Assembly: GCF_016019935.1 (NCBI RefSeq) | Contig: NZ_JAECMT010000001.1 | Coordinates: 1,182,774 to 1,246,773 of the forward strand | Origin: Paenibacillus sp. GSMTC-2017 | GTDB lineage: Bacteria; Bacillota; Bacilli; Paenibacillales; Paenibacillaceae | DNA: 64,000 bases | Direction of reading: 5' to 3' | Shown: in pieces, positions 1-10,089 of the stretch | Layout of the letters: the number at the start of each line of letters is the position of its first letter | How positions within the stretch are numbered: position 1 is the first letter of the stretch | Position numbers and translations under genes: made by a program | The notes under the pieces: model-generated | Told to the model about the DNA's origin: nothing | The model's input: only the letters and a program-made list of their open reading frames with translations | Database searches by the model: none

Positions 1-1
1 T

Positions 2-1711
2 TTGGTCATTACACTCATTCACACGCGTGAATCTATTAAGGAGCAGTCAATAAGTGAAAATACGAAGTTAATATTTCAAGGGAAAACAAATCTGAGTAAT
101 TATTTGACCAGCATTAATCGTGCTTCTATCGTCGTATACTCAGATCCGCATTTCTTAAATAATTTATCTAAAGACATTAATGACTATAAAGCGATTGCAG
201 AAATATACAGCACGCTTCAAAATTTGCAAGGCTCATTACCAGACATTCAACAGGTATACATGCACAGCCATCTAACCAGTCAATCTACGCTCATAACCAA
301 TAGTGTCCCAAGTCGAGAGCACCGTGACTCGCCATACATAAGTATTGAGAAATATGATACGAACAAAACGAATATAGAACCGCCTCATCCTCTTCATAGC
401 TATGGCTTTCTCTCTTCGCTTGGTGGAAATTCTAGCACCCCGGTGCTCACCTTCCATCGTCCGATCACTCGGATTCCATCTACCGAGCAGTTAGCCATTT
501 TGGCTATTGATGTGAAGCTAGATAGTATTGCTGCAATCTGCAACCAGCTATATAATGCGGAGGATGAACATCTTTACCTGCTTGATGAAAACAATGTCGT
601 TATTTACAGCGGTAATTCTGAGGACATCGGTAAACCGCTTGCTAACGTTGATTTGGCAACACAAGTAAAAAATAATGAGTCCGGCGTTATTGATGGGGAC
701 GACTCCATCCAAGTTTATGAGAATCTGGAGCTTCCTTTTGCGAAGTGGACGTTAGTGAAGCAGATTCCTCATGCTGGTCTTTACCATAAGTCAACACAAT
801 TGACGACCATTAACGTTATAGTTGCCATAATCGCCTTGCTTGCCGTTATTGTTGGCACACTGTTTATTTCTTTCCGTATTACAAAACCTATCAAACAGCT
901 TGCAAGTTATATGAATCAGATTCAGACAGGCCGCTTAAACGTTGAGATTGAGCTGAACAGCCGTGATGAAATCGGTTATTTATCTAGACAATTCAGACAA
1001 ATGATGGATACCATTAACAACCTTATTTTACGGAAATACAAGCTTGAACTAGCCAACAAAACGAATCAGCTCAAAGCGTTGCAATCACAGATTGATCCTC
1101 ACTTCTTGTACAACAGTCTGCAATCGATCGGTACAGTAGCGCTTGAACACAACGTGCCTCGTGTGTATAATCATCTTTCTTCCTTAGCAGATATCATGCG
1201 TTACAAAATGCGAAGCGGAGAGGTACTTGTAGCTTTACTAGAGGAAGTCGACCATTTGAAGCTTTATTTGGGCCTGCAAAAAGAACGATTCGATGAACAG
1301 TTTGATTATAGGTTTGATTTAGATGCTGACAGCTTAACCGCACCTATCCCTAAGATGACACTTCAGCCATTAGTTGAGAACTATTTCAAGCATGGAATGG
1401 ACCCACATCTAGGAAACGGACAGCTAGTTGTGCGCAGCAGTATATCATCTGGAAAACGACTTGTCATTGAAATTGAAAATAATGGCGTTTCTATCCCAGA
1501 ACTTGAGCTAAAACAGCTTCAAGAGAACTTACTAATAAACCTTGTAAACGACGATCATGATGAGACTGAATATACGTCCATCGGCTTGTACAATGTGCTT
1601 ATGCGCTTGCAACTATATTATGCTGACACAGCTGCCCTCCGTATTGAGAATATTGAGCCTCATGGCGTTAAGATCACCTTAGAGTATGTGTGGGAGAGTG
1701 TAATTTCATGA
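2..1711 (+). CDS. Sensor histidine kinase, YesM type (5' end cut by window)
   Basis: This is the membrane sensor of a two-component system, signalling to the response regulator that follows. The reading frame is open to the window edge, so the first transmembrane helix and true start lie upstream. An extracytoplasmic sensor region covers about residues 1-265. A transmembrane helix (about 270-293) leads into a HAMP segment starting at RITKPIKQLA. The His_kinase motif QIDPHFLYNSLQSI carries the phospho-accepting His, and PLVENYFKHG is the ATPase N-box. These are hallmarks of the LytS/YesM family, often linked to carbohydrate uptake. The stop overlaps the next ATG by 4 bp (ATGA), so the pair is translationally coupled. 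The ligand is unknown. Confidence 0.93.
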   Translation: MVITLIHTRESIKEQSISENTKLIFQGKTNLSNYLTSINRASIVVYSDPHFLNNLSKDINDYKAIAEIYSTLQNLQGSLPDIQQVYMHSHLTSQSTLITNSVPSREHRDSPYISIEKYDTNKTNIEPPHPLHSYGFLSSLGGNSSTPVLTFHRPITRIPSTEQLAILAIDVKLDSIAAICNQLYNAEDEHLYLLDENNVVIYSGNSEDIGKPLANVDLATQVKNNESGVIDGDDSIQVYENLELPFAKWTLVKQIPHAGLYHKSTQLTTINVIVAIIALLAVIVGTLFISFRITKPIKQLASYMNQIQTGRLNVEIELNSRDEIGYLSRQFRQMMDTINNLILRKYKLELANKTNQLKALQSQIDPHFLYNSLQSIGTVALEHNVPRVYNHLSSLADIMRYKMRSGEVLVALLEEVDHLKLYLGLQKERFDEQFDYRFDLDADSLTAPIPKMTLQPLVENYFKHGMDPHLGNGQLVVRSSISSGKRLVIEIENNGVSIPELELKQLQENLLINLVNDDHDETEYTSIGLYNVLMRLQLYYADTAALRIENIEPHGVKITLEYVWESVIS

Positions 1712-3315
1712 AAGTACTAATTGTAGACGATGAAAAGCATGTACGGAATGCGATCAATTTACTAGCAGATTGGAAGACATACGGGATTACGGAGGTCGCC
1801 GAGGCATCAGACGGTGAGCAAGCCGTATCCTTAATTGAGACGCTCAGCCCGCAAATCGTATTGACGGATATGAAAATGCCTCGTAAAGATGGGGCAGAGC
1901 TATTAACTTGGCTGCATACAAATAGACCGCATATTAAAGTAATTGTCATTAGCGGTCACGATGAATTTGAGTATGTGCGTCATACAATTCGTACGGGTGG
2001 AATGGATTATCTTCTTAAACCAGTCAAAGCAGATATTCTCAATGAAGCGTTAAACAATGCGACGAATTGCTGGCTAAAGGAAGAGGAGGCTAGACAACGC
2101 TTAACACAGCAAAGTATTGAAGTAAATGAGATGAAACCTCATTACGTTGATAAATTGTTAACAGATCTCGTTACTGGTCAAACGCGTAGAGACCTTCTAA
2201 ATCAGCTTCATGAAGATATTCATATGCCGATGCCATTATCATCCTGCTCAGTTGCTGTTTTATCTATTTCACAGTTGGATCAGAAACTGCTTGAGAAATT
2301 CCAAGGACAAACCATGTTGCTCTTCTTCATTATTAGCAATATTTGCAATGAGTTATTAAAGTCTAAGGGCATCGCTTTCCGCCACTTGAATAGTTCCAGC
2401 GAAATTGTCATTTTCTATTGGGATGATCGAGGTTCTTTTACAAACCTATTAAAAGGGATAGATGATGGGATTTATGCTACATTAAACTGTCGTGTTCATT
2501 TCGGAGTTGCAACCAAGCGGATACTTGCTGAACAATTGTCACAAGCATATATAGAGGCTTCCAAAGCTTTATGGAGTAGAAATTTACTTGATTATTCTTC
2601 TCGGGTGCATGTGCTCGGAGATACTAGTATTCAATTGACTCGACCACTTCGATTAACTACCTTTGAAGAACAGCTCAGGCTTACTGCACTAAGCGGCAAG
2701 CAGGAACAATTCGAGCTGATCACAGAGAAATGGTTAGATCACATCAGAAAGCTAGGAATCGTTACTCCTGAGCAGCTTATTGAATGGGATAATGAATGGG
2801 ATTGGATGCAGATTAAATGGTTTGAGAGCGAAAGTAAGGAAACCCATACCATCGAACGCGAAACATCAAGAAATGATTTTTCCCACCCCTTGCATTTGAA
2901 TGAGGATGGATTGCTGCAATTTGAGCAATTGAGCGATCAAATGAAAAATCGATTAGGAGCTGCTTCAAAGATATTAACTCAGCTCCATAAGAAGGACCAT
3001 TTATTTATTCATGATATCGCTAAATATGTGGAAAATCATTTTCAGGAAGATATATCGCTTCAAGATGTTGCTAGTCGCTTCTTCCTAAGTCGAGAATATA
3101 TTGCACGCAAATTCAAGCAAGAATACGGGGTCACCCTGCTTGATTATCTGAGTCGTATCCGAATAGACAAATCAAAGATACTGCTACATAATCCCCATCT
3201 CCGTATCGCACAAGTTGCAGAGATGGTCGGTTATCAGGACGAGAAATATTTTAGCAAAGTTTTTAAGAAGCTCGAAGGAATAAATCCCGGTGAATATCGT
3301 AAAGATCAAGCATAG
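1708..3315 (+). CDS. Response regulator with AraC-type DNA-binding domain (YesN-like)
   Basis: Partner regulator of the preceding YesM-type kinase. The start ATG at 1708 overlaps the kinase stop and is preceded by GGGAGAG at 9 bp. The receiver domain (1-120) has acidic residues D7 and D8, phospho-acceptor D54 in VLTDMKMP and conserved K104 in LLKPVKA. The middle 300 residues are a poorly conserved linker. The last 100 residues are an AraC helix-turn-helix pair (ISLQDVASRFFLSREYIARK and IAQVAEMVGYQDEKYFSKVF). The 535-aa length is normal for this family. The target is probably a nearby transport operon outside the window. Confidence 0.93.
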   Translation: MKVLIVDDEKHVRNAINLLADWKTYGITEVAEASDGEQAVSLIETLSPQIVLTDMKMPRKDGAELLTWLHTNRPHIKVIVISGHDEFEYVRHTIRTGGMDYLLKPVKADILNEALNNATNCWLKEEEARQRLTQQSIEVNEMKPHYVDKLLTDLVTGQTRRDLLNQLHEDIHMPMPLSSCSVAVLSISQLDQKLLEKFQGQTMLLFFIISNICNELLKSKGIAFRHLNSSSEIVIFYWDDRGSFTNLLKGIDDGIYATLNCRVHFGVATKRILAEQLSQAYIEASKALWSRNLLDYSSRVHVLGDTSIQLTRPLRLTTFEEQLRLTALSGKQEQFELITEKWLDHIRKLGIVTPEQLIEWDNEWDWMQIKWFESESKETHTIERETSRNDFSHPLHLNEDGLLQFEQLSDQMKNRLGAASKILTQLHKKDHLFIHDIAKYVENHFQEDISLQDVASRFFLSREYIARKFKQEYGVTLLDYLSRIRIDKSKILLHNPHLRIAQVAEMVGYQDEKYFSKVFKKLEGINPGEYRKDQA

Positions 3316-3320
3316 TCGAC

Positions 3321-3422
3321 TTGATCCATGCACTAACCCGAAAAAATCGGGTTAGATACACCGAAGCGCGCTTGATGCATGCGTTAACCCGAAATAATCG
3401 GGTTAGACACACCGAAGCGCGC
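3321..3422. repeat. Two tandem 51-bp repeats, each holding a hairpin
   Basis: Two head-to-tail copies (3321-3371 and 3372-3422) differ at only a few positions. Each contains an inverted repeat, CTAACCCGA/TCGGGTTAG at 3333-3355 and TAACCCGA/TCGGGTTA at 3385-3405, and ends in ACACCGAAGCGCGC. They lie between the converging ends of the response regulator and chemoreceptor genes, so a terminator role is likely although neither stem is followed by a clear T-run. Confidence 0.8.
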
Positions 3423-3475
3423 TCTACTTATAAATCAATCAGTTTAACTTAATGAGGGACTTTTTTGGGATATCA

Positions 3476-5536
3476 CTATTCTAGTTTAAAAGCTGATGAT
3501 GCTCTTTTTAACTCTTGCGATAAATCATCAATAGACTTCACCATATCTGCAAGCTCCTGCACCATTGCAGATTGTTCGTGCATCGTCGCGGTCACTTCCT
3601 CAACAGAAGCAGACACTTCTTCTCCAGAAGCAGACAAACTTTCAACAGATGACAATACATCATCCTTTTCTTTCTCCATAGATGAGACCTCGCTCGACAT
3701 CCCTTTTATTTGCTCCGTAATTTCTTGTACATGACGGAATATCGTATGGAATGCTTCTTTAGTCTGACCTACGAAATCGTCTTGCATCGTTGATATTTCG
3801 CGTATTTGATTTACACTATTATTATTTTCTTCAACATAGGATAAATTCTGTTCAATAATAGAGCGAATATCATGTGACTGTTTGGAGCTTTGTTCTGCTA
3901 ATTTACGAATTTCACTGGCTACAACAGCAAAACCTCTGCCATGTTCCCCTGCTCGCGCAGCTTCGATTGAAGCATTCAAAGCTAACAAATTAGTTTGACT
4001 TGCGATTTCTTGAATCGCCCCTGTTATTTGACGAATTTGATTAGAGCTATCTTCTAATCTGCCTGTAATCGATGAGATTTTAATAACTTCTTGTTCATTT
4101 CTTTCATTGTTTTGAATTAAAGCTGCTACTACATCATTACTTTGATGGAACACTTTTATAATTTCGTCGGAACGCTCCCCAATAGAAGTTGACTGCGCGT
4201 TTATCCGGTCGATTTTGTTCCCAATTTCATAAAACTTCCCTACAATCAACTCCGTCTCATTTGCTTGATTTTCCATTGCCTTTGCAATTTCTAACGTTGT
4301 TGTTGATGTTTCGCTTACCGAATGTGCCGTCGTTTTAGACGATTGATCTAACTGGCCTGTACTTGTATTTAACACTTGAATCGAAGTGTTCATATTAACA
4401 ACAAGAGCTTTGTTTTGCGCTACCATTATATTGAAATTATTCGATAAATCTTTAAACTCACTATCATATTTTTTATCAGAAACAACCGTTAGATCGCCAT
4501 CTGCAAGCTTGCTAAACAAACGCGTTAAGTCAATTACCGGTCTTGAAATGTAGCGCGATAATAAAATTCCTAGTCCAATCGCAAGTATAAGCGCACATAT
4601 CGTCACCAGAGCCATCTGATTCAAAAGAACATTGAGTGGTTCCTTAATATTTTTGTAGGAATCTTGGACCACGATGCTCCAATCCGCAACAGGAATTTTC
4701 GTATAACGAATATAATTTTCATCCGTTTCTATACTTCCCTGTACCAGTTTATCTGTCGCATTTTCCTGAAGCTTCTCTGAGACACCTTTAACTTCATATT
4801 TCTTTCCAATTGATTCCTTATTCTTAGAGTTATATATCATCGTGCCACTTCGACTCGTTACGATAATACTTCCCTTACTATGACTTTTGGCTCCCAACAG
4901 TTTATCAAAAAAGGAAGCAGTATCCACTGTTGTGGCGTATACTCCTAATACTGTACCATCATCGCCCAGAATAGGTTCAGCGAATGAAATAAGCCAGATC
5001 CCTTTTGATTTGGACAAAATCGCATCGCTAATGAACCGTTTCCCCTTCACTGCTTCTACAAAGTATTCACGATCTGAACGAGAATCGCTTAACGTATCTG
5101 GATTAGTACCAGCGATAATCGTACCGTTCCGATCAATAACTAAGATAGAGTCATTTCCACTAAGTCCTTTAAGGCTATCATTTAAAATATCATTCGATTT
5201 TACAAACAACTCATTATCTTTAGAAAAGAATTGTTTCTCATTGAGTGTCCCACTAGCTCGTAGTTTCAATAAATCTTTAACAGTAGGATGTATCGAAACT
5301 AAATAGGTAGACTCCTGCTTTGCTTGAACAGTAGACCCCAGTCCTTCTCCGATAAGATCAGAGCTCACTTCAATTTCCTCGATGCTTTTATCTAATAGCA
5401 GCTTTGACCCAAACTTGTACATCATTACGCTTGATCCTAACAACACAACAACGACTAATAAGCTAATTAATGTCGGAAGAGTTTTCTTCAGCGACATATC
5501 TCTTAGCCCCTTTACTTTATTCATCCAATTATTCAA
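3476..5536 (-). CDS. Methyl-accepting chemotaxis protein with extracellular Cache-type sensor
   Basis: Membrane chemoreceptor that signals through CheA/CheW. It has an N-terminal transmembrane helix (about 20-42) and a periplasmic-side ligand domain with dCache character, including a [20 protein letters not shown] segment. A second helix (about 307-330), HAMP and the methyl-accepting coiled coil follow. The signalling hairpin tip is [24 protein letters not shown] start at 5536 is preferred because GGGAGGA lies 7 bp upstream; the first ATG (5524) would be too far from it. At 686 aa it is normal for the family. It is monocistronic by appearance, and its ligand cannot be read from the sequence. 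Confidence 0.93.
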   Translation of the reverse strand: MNNWMNKVKGLRDMSLKKTLPTLISLLVVVVLLGSSVMMYKFGSKLLLDKSIEEIEVSSDLIGEGLGSTVQAKQESTYLVSIHPTVKDLLKLRASGTLNEKQFFSKDNELFVKSNDILNDSLKGLSGNDSILVIDRNGTIIAGTNPDTLSDSRSDREYFVEAVKGKRFISDAILSKSKGIWLISFAEPILGDDGTVLGVYATTVDTASFFDKLLGAKSHSKGSIIVTSRSGTMIYNSKNKESIGKKYEVKGVSEKLQENATDKLVQGSIETDENYIRYTKIPVADWSIVVQDSYKNIKEPLNVLLNQMALVTICALILAIGLGILLSRYISRPVIDLTRLFSKLADGDLTVVSDKKYDSEFKDLSNNFNIMVAQNKALVVNMNTSIQVLNTSTGQLDQSSKTTAHSVSETSTTTLEIAKAMENQANETELIVGKFYEIGNKIDRINAQSTSIGERSDEIIKVFHQSNDVVAALIQNNERNEQEVIKISSITGRLEDSSNQIRQITGAIQEIASQTNLLALNASIEAARAGEHGRGFAVVASEIRKLAEQSSKQSHDIRSIIEQNLSYVEENNNSVNQIREISTMQDDFVGQTKEAFHTIFRHVQEITEQIKGMSSEVSSMEKEKDDVLSSVESLSASGEEVSASVEEVTATMHEQSAMVQELADMVKSIDDLSQELKRASSAFKLE

Positions 5537-5667
5537 ACGTATGTCCTCCCATGATGTGCAAAAATTTAACCATTCAATAATATCGGAATGACATAGTCAT
5601 TAATGAATAGAACTATCCGAAACTCTACTAACATTTAAACAATACTTGTAGAATTATTCTGCCCAAT

Positions 5668-5712
5668 AAAAAAAGCACCCCCAAAAAAGCGAATGCTTAA
5701 ATGGAAGTGCTT
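5668..5712 (-). terminator. Rho-independent terminator of the SLH-protein gene
   Basis: Read on the minus strand, AAGCAC and GGTGCTT form the outer stem, AAGC/GCTT pair inside the loop, and seven T residues follow. It begins about 12 bp after the stop codon at 5724. Confidence 0.75.
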
Positions 5713-5723
5713 ATCTTTTAATC

Positions 5724-6935
5724 TTATCTGATTTCGATTGATTTAGCGATTCCTCCATCACCTTTGATCACTACAAATTGGTTATGTTTAAGTTTAGTAG
5801 CATCACCGATAATCGTTACATTAGGGTCTACTGAATAACTAAATGTAAGATTTTGACCATTTTCGGAACGAGTTACTGAAATGGACGTCAGTCTAGCATT
5901 GGAATTGAACACAAGCGAGCTAACAATGCCAACCTCTGTAAACGTAGTTGTTACAGGTGCTTTTTCCGTTACTTCGATAAAGATTACTTTTTTCTGGAAA
6001 GTACGGATAAACAATTTATCTCCCGCTTGAAGTGCACTAACTGGTGAACGTTTGTCATCTCTGAAGATGAATACATTAGGATCAATGTCTAATGTTACTT
6101 CTGTTTTGTCCGATTTTGTAATCGTTAGTTTACCATCTTTCGGCAGCGCTTTTAATTGGCCACTTACAGCATGCAAGTCTACATCAGGAGTTTCAATATC
6201 GGTATGATCCAATAATACGGTTAAATCATTGCGGCTAACGGTATGATTTGGATTAAAATATTTATTTCCATACTTATCTGTTGTTACTTTGATGATGCCT
6301 TTTTGCAGAGCTAGTGCAACATAACCAACAGAACCAGCAGGAATGTCTTTAGCATCTTTTATATCAAGCTTTGTATTATTTAAAGCTTTTGCTTCATCTT
6401 CTAGTTTTAATGCTTTGATCGCTAAAATAGTTGCCCACAATCTTGATGCGTGCTGGTCAGCCTTAACTTCGAAATCCGACTCCAAAAAGAGATCGTTTTC
6501 GACAGCTACAGCTACGTACCCAACTGCTTTAGGATACTTTTTCTTAAGATTTGCAGCATCTTTAAAGTTTAGAGCCGTGTTCATCTCTGCAGAAGATTCT
6601 GCTTGCGTGCGTAGACCCATTAATCTAACTGCTGCAATAATCGTATCGATACGTGTTACTTTATCTTTATTTTTGATTTCATCAAAAATGTCATCATAGC
6701 GGTCATCGTCATCATCGTCGCGATCATCATCACGGTCATCGTCATCATCGTCGTCATCATCATCATCGTCGTCATCACGGTCATGTTTTTTGTCATACCA
6801 ACTGTTCCCTTTGCCTTTATCGTGACCATATTGATTACCTTTACCATCCGCAAATGCGGAAGTTGCTCCTGTAACTAACATAATCAATGCCATAGATGTG
6901 ATAGCTGTTTTTTTCCACAACGTATTTTTCGTCAA
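5724..6935 (-). CDS. Secreted SLH-domain protein with long poly-aspartate tract
   Basis: Probable exported cell-wall-associated protein. I place the start at the TTG at 6935: AAAGGAGAG lies 8 bp upstream, and it yields a canonical signal peptide (MTKNTLWKKTAITSMALIML, cleavage after SAFA). Longer versions have no good ribosome site. After a Gly/Lys/His-rich linker comes a tract of about 30 residues that are nearly all Asp with a few Arg (about residues 51-82). Next are two SLH-like repeats (KVTRIDTIIAAVRLMGL and HTVSRNDLTVLL) and a C-terminal beta-rich region. SLH domains normally bind pyruvylated wall polymers. The Asp tract may bind calcium, which is inference. Confidence 0.8.
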   Translation of the reverse strand: MTKNTLWKKTAITSMALIMLVTGATSAFADGKGNQYGHDKGKGNSWYDKKHDRDDDDDDDDDDDDDDRDDDRDDDDDDRYDDIFDEIKNKDKVTRIDTIIAAVRLMGLRTQAESSAEMNTALNFKDAANLKKKYPKAVGYVAVAVENDLFLESDFEVKADQHASRLWATILAIKALKLEDEAKALNNTKLDIKDAKDIPAGSVGYVALALQKGIIKVTTDKYGNKYFNPNHTVSRNDLTVLLDHTDIETPDVDLHAVSGQLKALPKDGKLTITKSDKTEVTLDIDPNVFIFRDDKRSPVSALQAGDKLFIRTFQKKVIFIEVTEKAPVTTTFTEVGIVSSLVFNSNARLTSISVTRSENGQNLTFSYSVDPNVTIIGDATKLKHNQFVVIKGDGGIAKSIEIR

Positions 6936-7046
6936 GAAAGCCACTCTCCTTTGATTTCGATAGCGGAATTTCCGCAATTTACCTTCGCCAATAACATTCG
7001 GGAGGTAATGATCGATTAAAGGGGGTGGCTTTCAAAAATAATTATT

Positions 7047-8606
7047 TTATTCTGATTTTGGGTTTAATTGTTTTTCTTTTAACCACTTTGGAGCACCTTT
7101 ATTTTTACCTTCACGTTTCTTCTGCGCACTCGATTTCGCTTTAGCTACCTGTTTAGGTGCTGGCTTGGAAGGCGATGTTGCTGCTGAAGGATTAGAAGTG
7201 TTAATAATAGGCTTATTGCCCCGCGATTGCGAGATTGATCCAGCTTTTGCTGACTGATTGAAAGCAGGCTTGTCCTGACCAGATACAGATTGATTAGTTG
7301 TTGACACCGATGCCGATGCACGCTTTGCTGAATCTGTATCATTCCGATTATTCATTCTTCCACCTGCACCACTATAAGAACTGCTGGAAACAGAACTTGT
7401 ATTTCTACCGATTTGACTCTGCTCCCTTGACGCTCTAGCTGCACCAGGTTTCGTAGCTTCTCTCAGTTCCTCTTCCGACAACAACTTACCACGGTACATT
7501 GCTCGTTCGCTAAGGTCGATACCAAGTTGCTTACGGAATTTCTCCATAATGAAAAGTTCCTGTGGCGTTACAATCGTAATAACGGTACCACTTTTACCCA
7601 TTCGCCCCGTCCTACCAGCACGGTGAACATAATGATCTGCGTCAACAGCTGGATCTAGTTGCAATACTAGTGGCAAACCTTCAATATCTAAACCTCTTGC
7701 TGCAACATCTGTAGCAAGCAACAATTGACAACGTCCGTCACGGAAACGTGTCAGCGTCGCAGCTCTTCTTTGTTTGTCGGAATCACCATACAATGCTTCT
7801 ACCGTAAATCCTTCGTAACCAAGTTTCGATTCCCAGTTGGAAATATTATCGGTATCATTAAGGAATAGCAGAGCTGACTTCGGGTTCAGCAATCTGATGA
7901 TCCGTCTCGCTGTATCTGTCTTATCTCGTTTATCACTTAATATATAATAGTTGCTTATCGTTTGAGACACGGTATGTTCCGGCGTCAATTGAACACGGGA
8001 AGGTCCTTTCATCCAGCGCCCTTCAAATCTTGCCATTTGCTCTGGATAAGTTGCGGAGAAAAACGCCATTTGACGATCGTTGCCCGTTCCGAAAAGAAGT
8101 ACCTCTACTTCCTTCGTTGAGCCTAACTGAAACACTTGATCCGCTTCATCGATAACAACATTTTTAACATCATGAAGTTTAAGTTTACGATTTTTGTACA
8201 ACTCATGGATACGGCCTGGCGTACCAATAACAAGCTGTGGTTTTAGTTTAAGTTTTTCCACTTGTCGTTTCATTGCCGCTCCGCCGATTAACTGCTGCAC
8301 ACGAATGCCTAGCGGCTCTGCATATACTTGAGCTACTCTATAAATTTGCATAGCCAGTTCCTGTGTCGGAGAAAGAATGAGCGCTTGTATTGCACCCGAA
8401 TTAGCATCAATTCGTTGTAACATCGGCAATAAAAAAGCAAGCGTCTTGCCTGTTCCCGTTTGTGATCTAGCCGAAACATCCGCACCAGAAAGCAATACTG
8501 GAATCGTTTCAGCCTGCACCTCCGTCGGTTGTACAATGTCATTTTTCTCTAATGCCTCTCGCAGCACATCATTAATTCCTATTTCACTCCACGTTTTGCC
8601 ACTCAT
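7047..8606 (-). CDS. DEAD-box ATP-dependent RNA helicase
   Basis: RNA helicase acting in ribosome assembly or RNA turnover. Motifs appear in order: Q motif (PTEVQAETIP), motif I SQTGTGKT, PTQELA, TPGR, motif II VIDEADQV, SAT, and C-terminal ATDVAARGLDIEGL and HRAGRTGR. The catalytic core ends near residue 370. A low-complexity tail of about 140 residues follows, rich in Ser, Asn, Gln, Ala and Lys and ending strongly basic (KSSAQKKREGKNKGAPK), which is typical of RNA-binding or cold-shock helicases of the CshA/YfmL group. The ATG has GTGAGGT upstream. The SDR gene lies upstream on the same strand, 27 bp away, so they may be co-transcribed. Confidence 0.95.
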   Translation of the reverse strand: MSGKTWSEIGINDVLREALEKNDIVQPTEVQAETIPVLLSGADVSARSQTGTGKTLAFLLPMLQRIDANSGAIQALILSPTQELAMQIYRVAQVYAEPLGIRVQQLIGGAAMKRQVEKLKLKPQLVIGTPGRIHELYKNRKLKLHDVKNVVIDEADQVFQLGSTKEVEVLLFGTGNDRQMAFFSATYPEQMARFEGRWMKGPSRVQLTPEHTVSQTISNYYILSDKRDKTDTARRIIRLLNPKSALLFLNDTDNISNWESKLGYEGFTVEALYGDSDKQRRAATLTRFRDGRCQLLLATDVAARGLDIEGLPLVLQLDPAVDADHYVHRAGRTGRMGKSGTVITIVTPQELFIMEKFRKQLGIDLSERAMYRGKLLSEEELREATKPGAARASREQSQIGRNTSSVSSSSYSGAGGRMNNRNDTDSAKRASASVSTTNQSVSGQDKPAFNQSAKAGSISQSRGNKPIINTSNPSAATSPSKPAPKQVAKAKSSAQKKREGKNKGAPKWLKEKQLNPKSE

Positions 8607-8633
8607 TAATCATTACCTCACTTATCTTTAACA

Positions 8634-9407
8634 CTATTTTCTATTAAACAATCCACCGAACAACCGATCAGCAAGCCGAGGAAAAAGACCATAAAGCTTT
8701 ATACCAATACCTGCTGAACGAGGTAAATCAACTTCAGCCGTTTTCCGCTCCATTACACGAATGATCACTTTTGACACATAGTTTGGTTTCATCATAAACC
8801 AACTAACATTTTTTACATAAGATCCTGAAGGATCAGCAATTGCAAAAAACTCCGTATCAATCGGCCCCGGATTAATGGAAGATACAAAGATTCCTTGCGG
8901 CCTAAGCTCCATTCGCAATGCGTTCGTAAATCCAAGTACAGCATGTTTCGTCGCCGTATAACTTGTGGACTTCGCTGACCCAATCTTACCAGCCATCGAT
9001 GCAATATTAATAATATGACCACTCTTTTGCTTCAACATATATGGCAAAACAGCTTTCGTACAGCGAACAATACCCAAATAATTGGTGTCCATCATCGCTT
9101 GAAAGCTCTCAATAGGCATATCAGAAAAGGACTCAAATTGTCCATATCCAGCATTGTTAAGCAAAATATCAATTTTCCCATACTTTGCAATAATATCTTC
9201 TACCGTTGATTGGACTTGATTCATATCTGTTACATCCATCACGTAATAGGCACATTGTCCCTTAATCTCAGCAACTTGCCGCTTCAACTTTTGTTCGCTG
9301 CGACCTGTCAAAATAGGAATCGCACCACGACTTGCCAGCATTGATGCGGTTAACGCACCGATCCCACTTGATGCACCTGAAATGAGTATAACTTTCCCGC
9401 TCAGCAT
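8634..9407 (-). CDS. Short-chain dehydrogenase/reductase
   Basis: Classical NAD(P)-dependent SDR of 257 aa. The Rossmann glycine motif GASSGIG lies at residues 10-16, NNAG near 86, and the catalytic Ser and SYTATK (Tyr-x-x-x-Lys) near 139-156. PGPIDTEF follows as in YqjQ/DltE-like members. The substrate is unknown. It precedes the helicase gene by 27 bp on the same strand. The ribosome site before the ATG is weak (GGGTGAT). Confidence 0.9.
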   Translation of the reverse strand: MLSGKVILISGASSGIGALTASMLASRGAIPILTGRSEQKLKRQVAEIKGQCAYYVMDVTDMNQVQSTVEDIIAKYGKIDILLNNAGYGQFESFSDMPIESFQAMMDTNYLGIVRCTKAVLPYMLKQKSGHIINIASMAGKIGSAKSTSYTATKHAVLGFTNALRMELRPQGIFVSSINPGPIDTEFFAIADPSGSYVKNVSWFMMKPNYVSKVIIRVMERKTAEVDLPRSAGIGIKLYGLFPRLADRLFGGLFNRK

Positions 9408-9452
9408 CCAACATCACCCATTCATAATTTTACTCCAACATAGCCCACGAAG

Positions 9453-9479
9453 CAAAAAAAGCTCCCAAAAGGAGCTTCA
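9453..9479 (-). terminator. Rho-independent terminator after the CheX-like gene
   Basis: Minus-strand stem AAGCTCC / GGAGCTT with a 4-5 nt loop, followed by seven T residues, directly after the stop at 9486. Confidence 0.85.
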
Positions 9480-9485
9480 TGCGCT

Positions 9486-9947
9486 TTAGGAAGCGATTAA
9501 CACTTGAATGTCCAGTTCCCCGATCCCTTCCATAATGAGAGGAATCGTTAAAGCTTGAGTAGCATTAAATCCTGCTAAATAATCGGATTGAACTAGTTTT
9601 GGCGGTGTAATATCTACCCTAACACCCTGATTGAATAATATCGTGCTAGCATTTCCGCTTATCATGTTCCCAAGCTCTGAGATGCCACTTTTGACTATTT
9701 CATCAATTTCAGAAAGTGCATATCCGCCCATCATTGCCGATACCATCTTAAGGGCAACCTGTTCACTTAGTCCGAATACAATATCACCGTTCATTTGTCC
9801 ATTAAGCCCTATCTGGATCCAAATATAATTCTCAACAATCGTTACGTCCTTGAGCCCTAACTGACCTGTCGCAGGTTTAATTTGTACGACTTGCTCAATT
9901 ACGATTTTTGCTGATTCAAGAAACGGATTTATATATTCTGCCTTCAT
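9486..9947 (-). CDS. CheX-family chemotaxis protein
   Basis: Small cytoplasmic protein (153 aa) of the CheC/CheX/FliY fold, usually a CheY-P phosphatase. Evidence is the MKAEYINPFLESAK opening and the motif EIDEIVKSGISELGNMISGN, which holds the conserved Glu and Asn of CheX active sites, plus a matching total length. The start is set at ATG 9947, with AAAGGAG 12 bp upstream; an 18-codon N-terminal extension has no support. It is monocistronic with its own terminator. A role in tuning the chemotaxis response, perhaps together with the nearby chemoreceptor, is inferred. Confidence 0.85.
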   Translation of the reverse strand: MKAEYINPFLESAKIVIEQVVQIKPATGQLGLKDVTIVENYIWIQIGLNGQMNGDIVFGLSEQVALKMVSAMMGGYALSEIDEIVKSGISELGNMISGNASTILFNQGVRVDITPPKLVQSDYLAGFNATQALTIPLIMEGIGELDIQVLIAS

Positions 9948-10089
9948 AAAGAGGTTACGCTCCTTTTTTTCGACAAAATTCGCAATTTGTCTAATTTGCA
10001 ATTATTATACTTGAAATAATAGGACAAGTATACTAGAAAAGGAGTATATCGAACTTTAGACCTAGTGCAATATGACATCCATACCTAGT

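Noticed and set aside
3321..3422. Possible CRISPR-like repeats
   Set aside because: Only two directly adjacent units with no spacers and no cas genes; they are a tandem duplication with hairpins.
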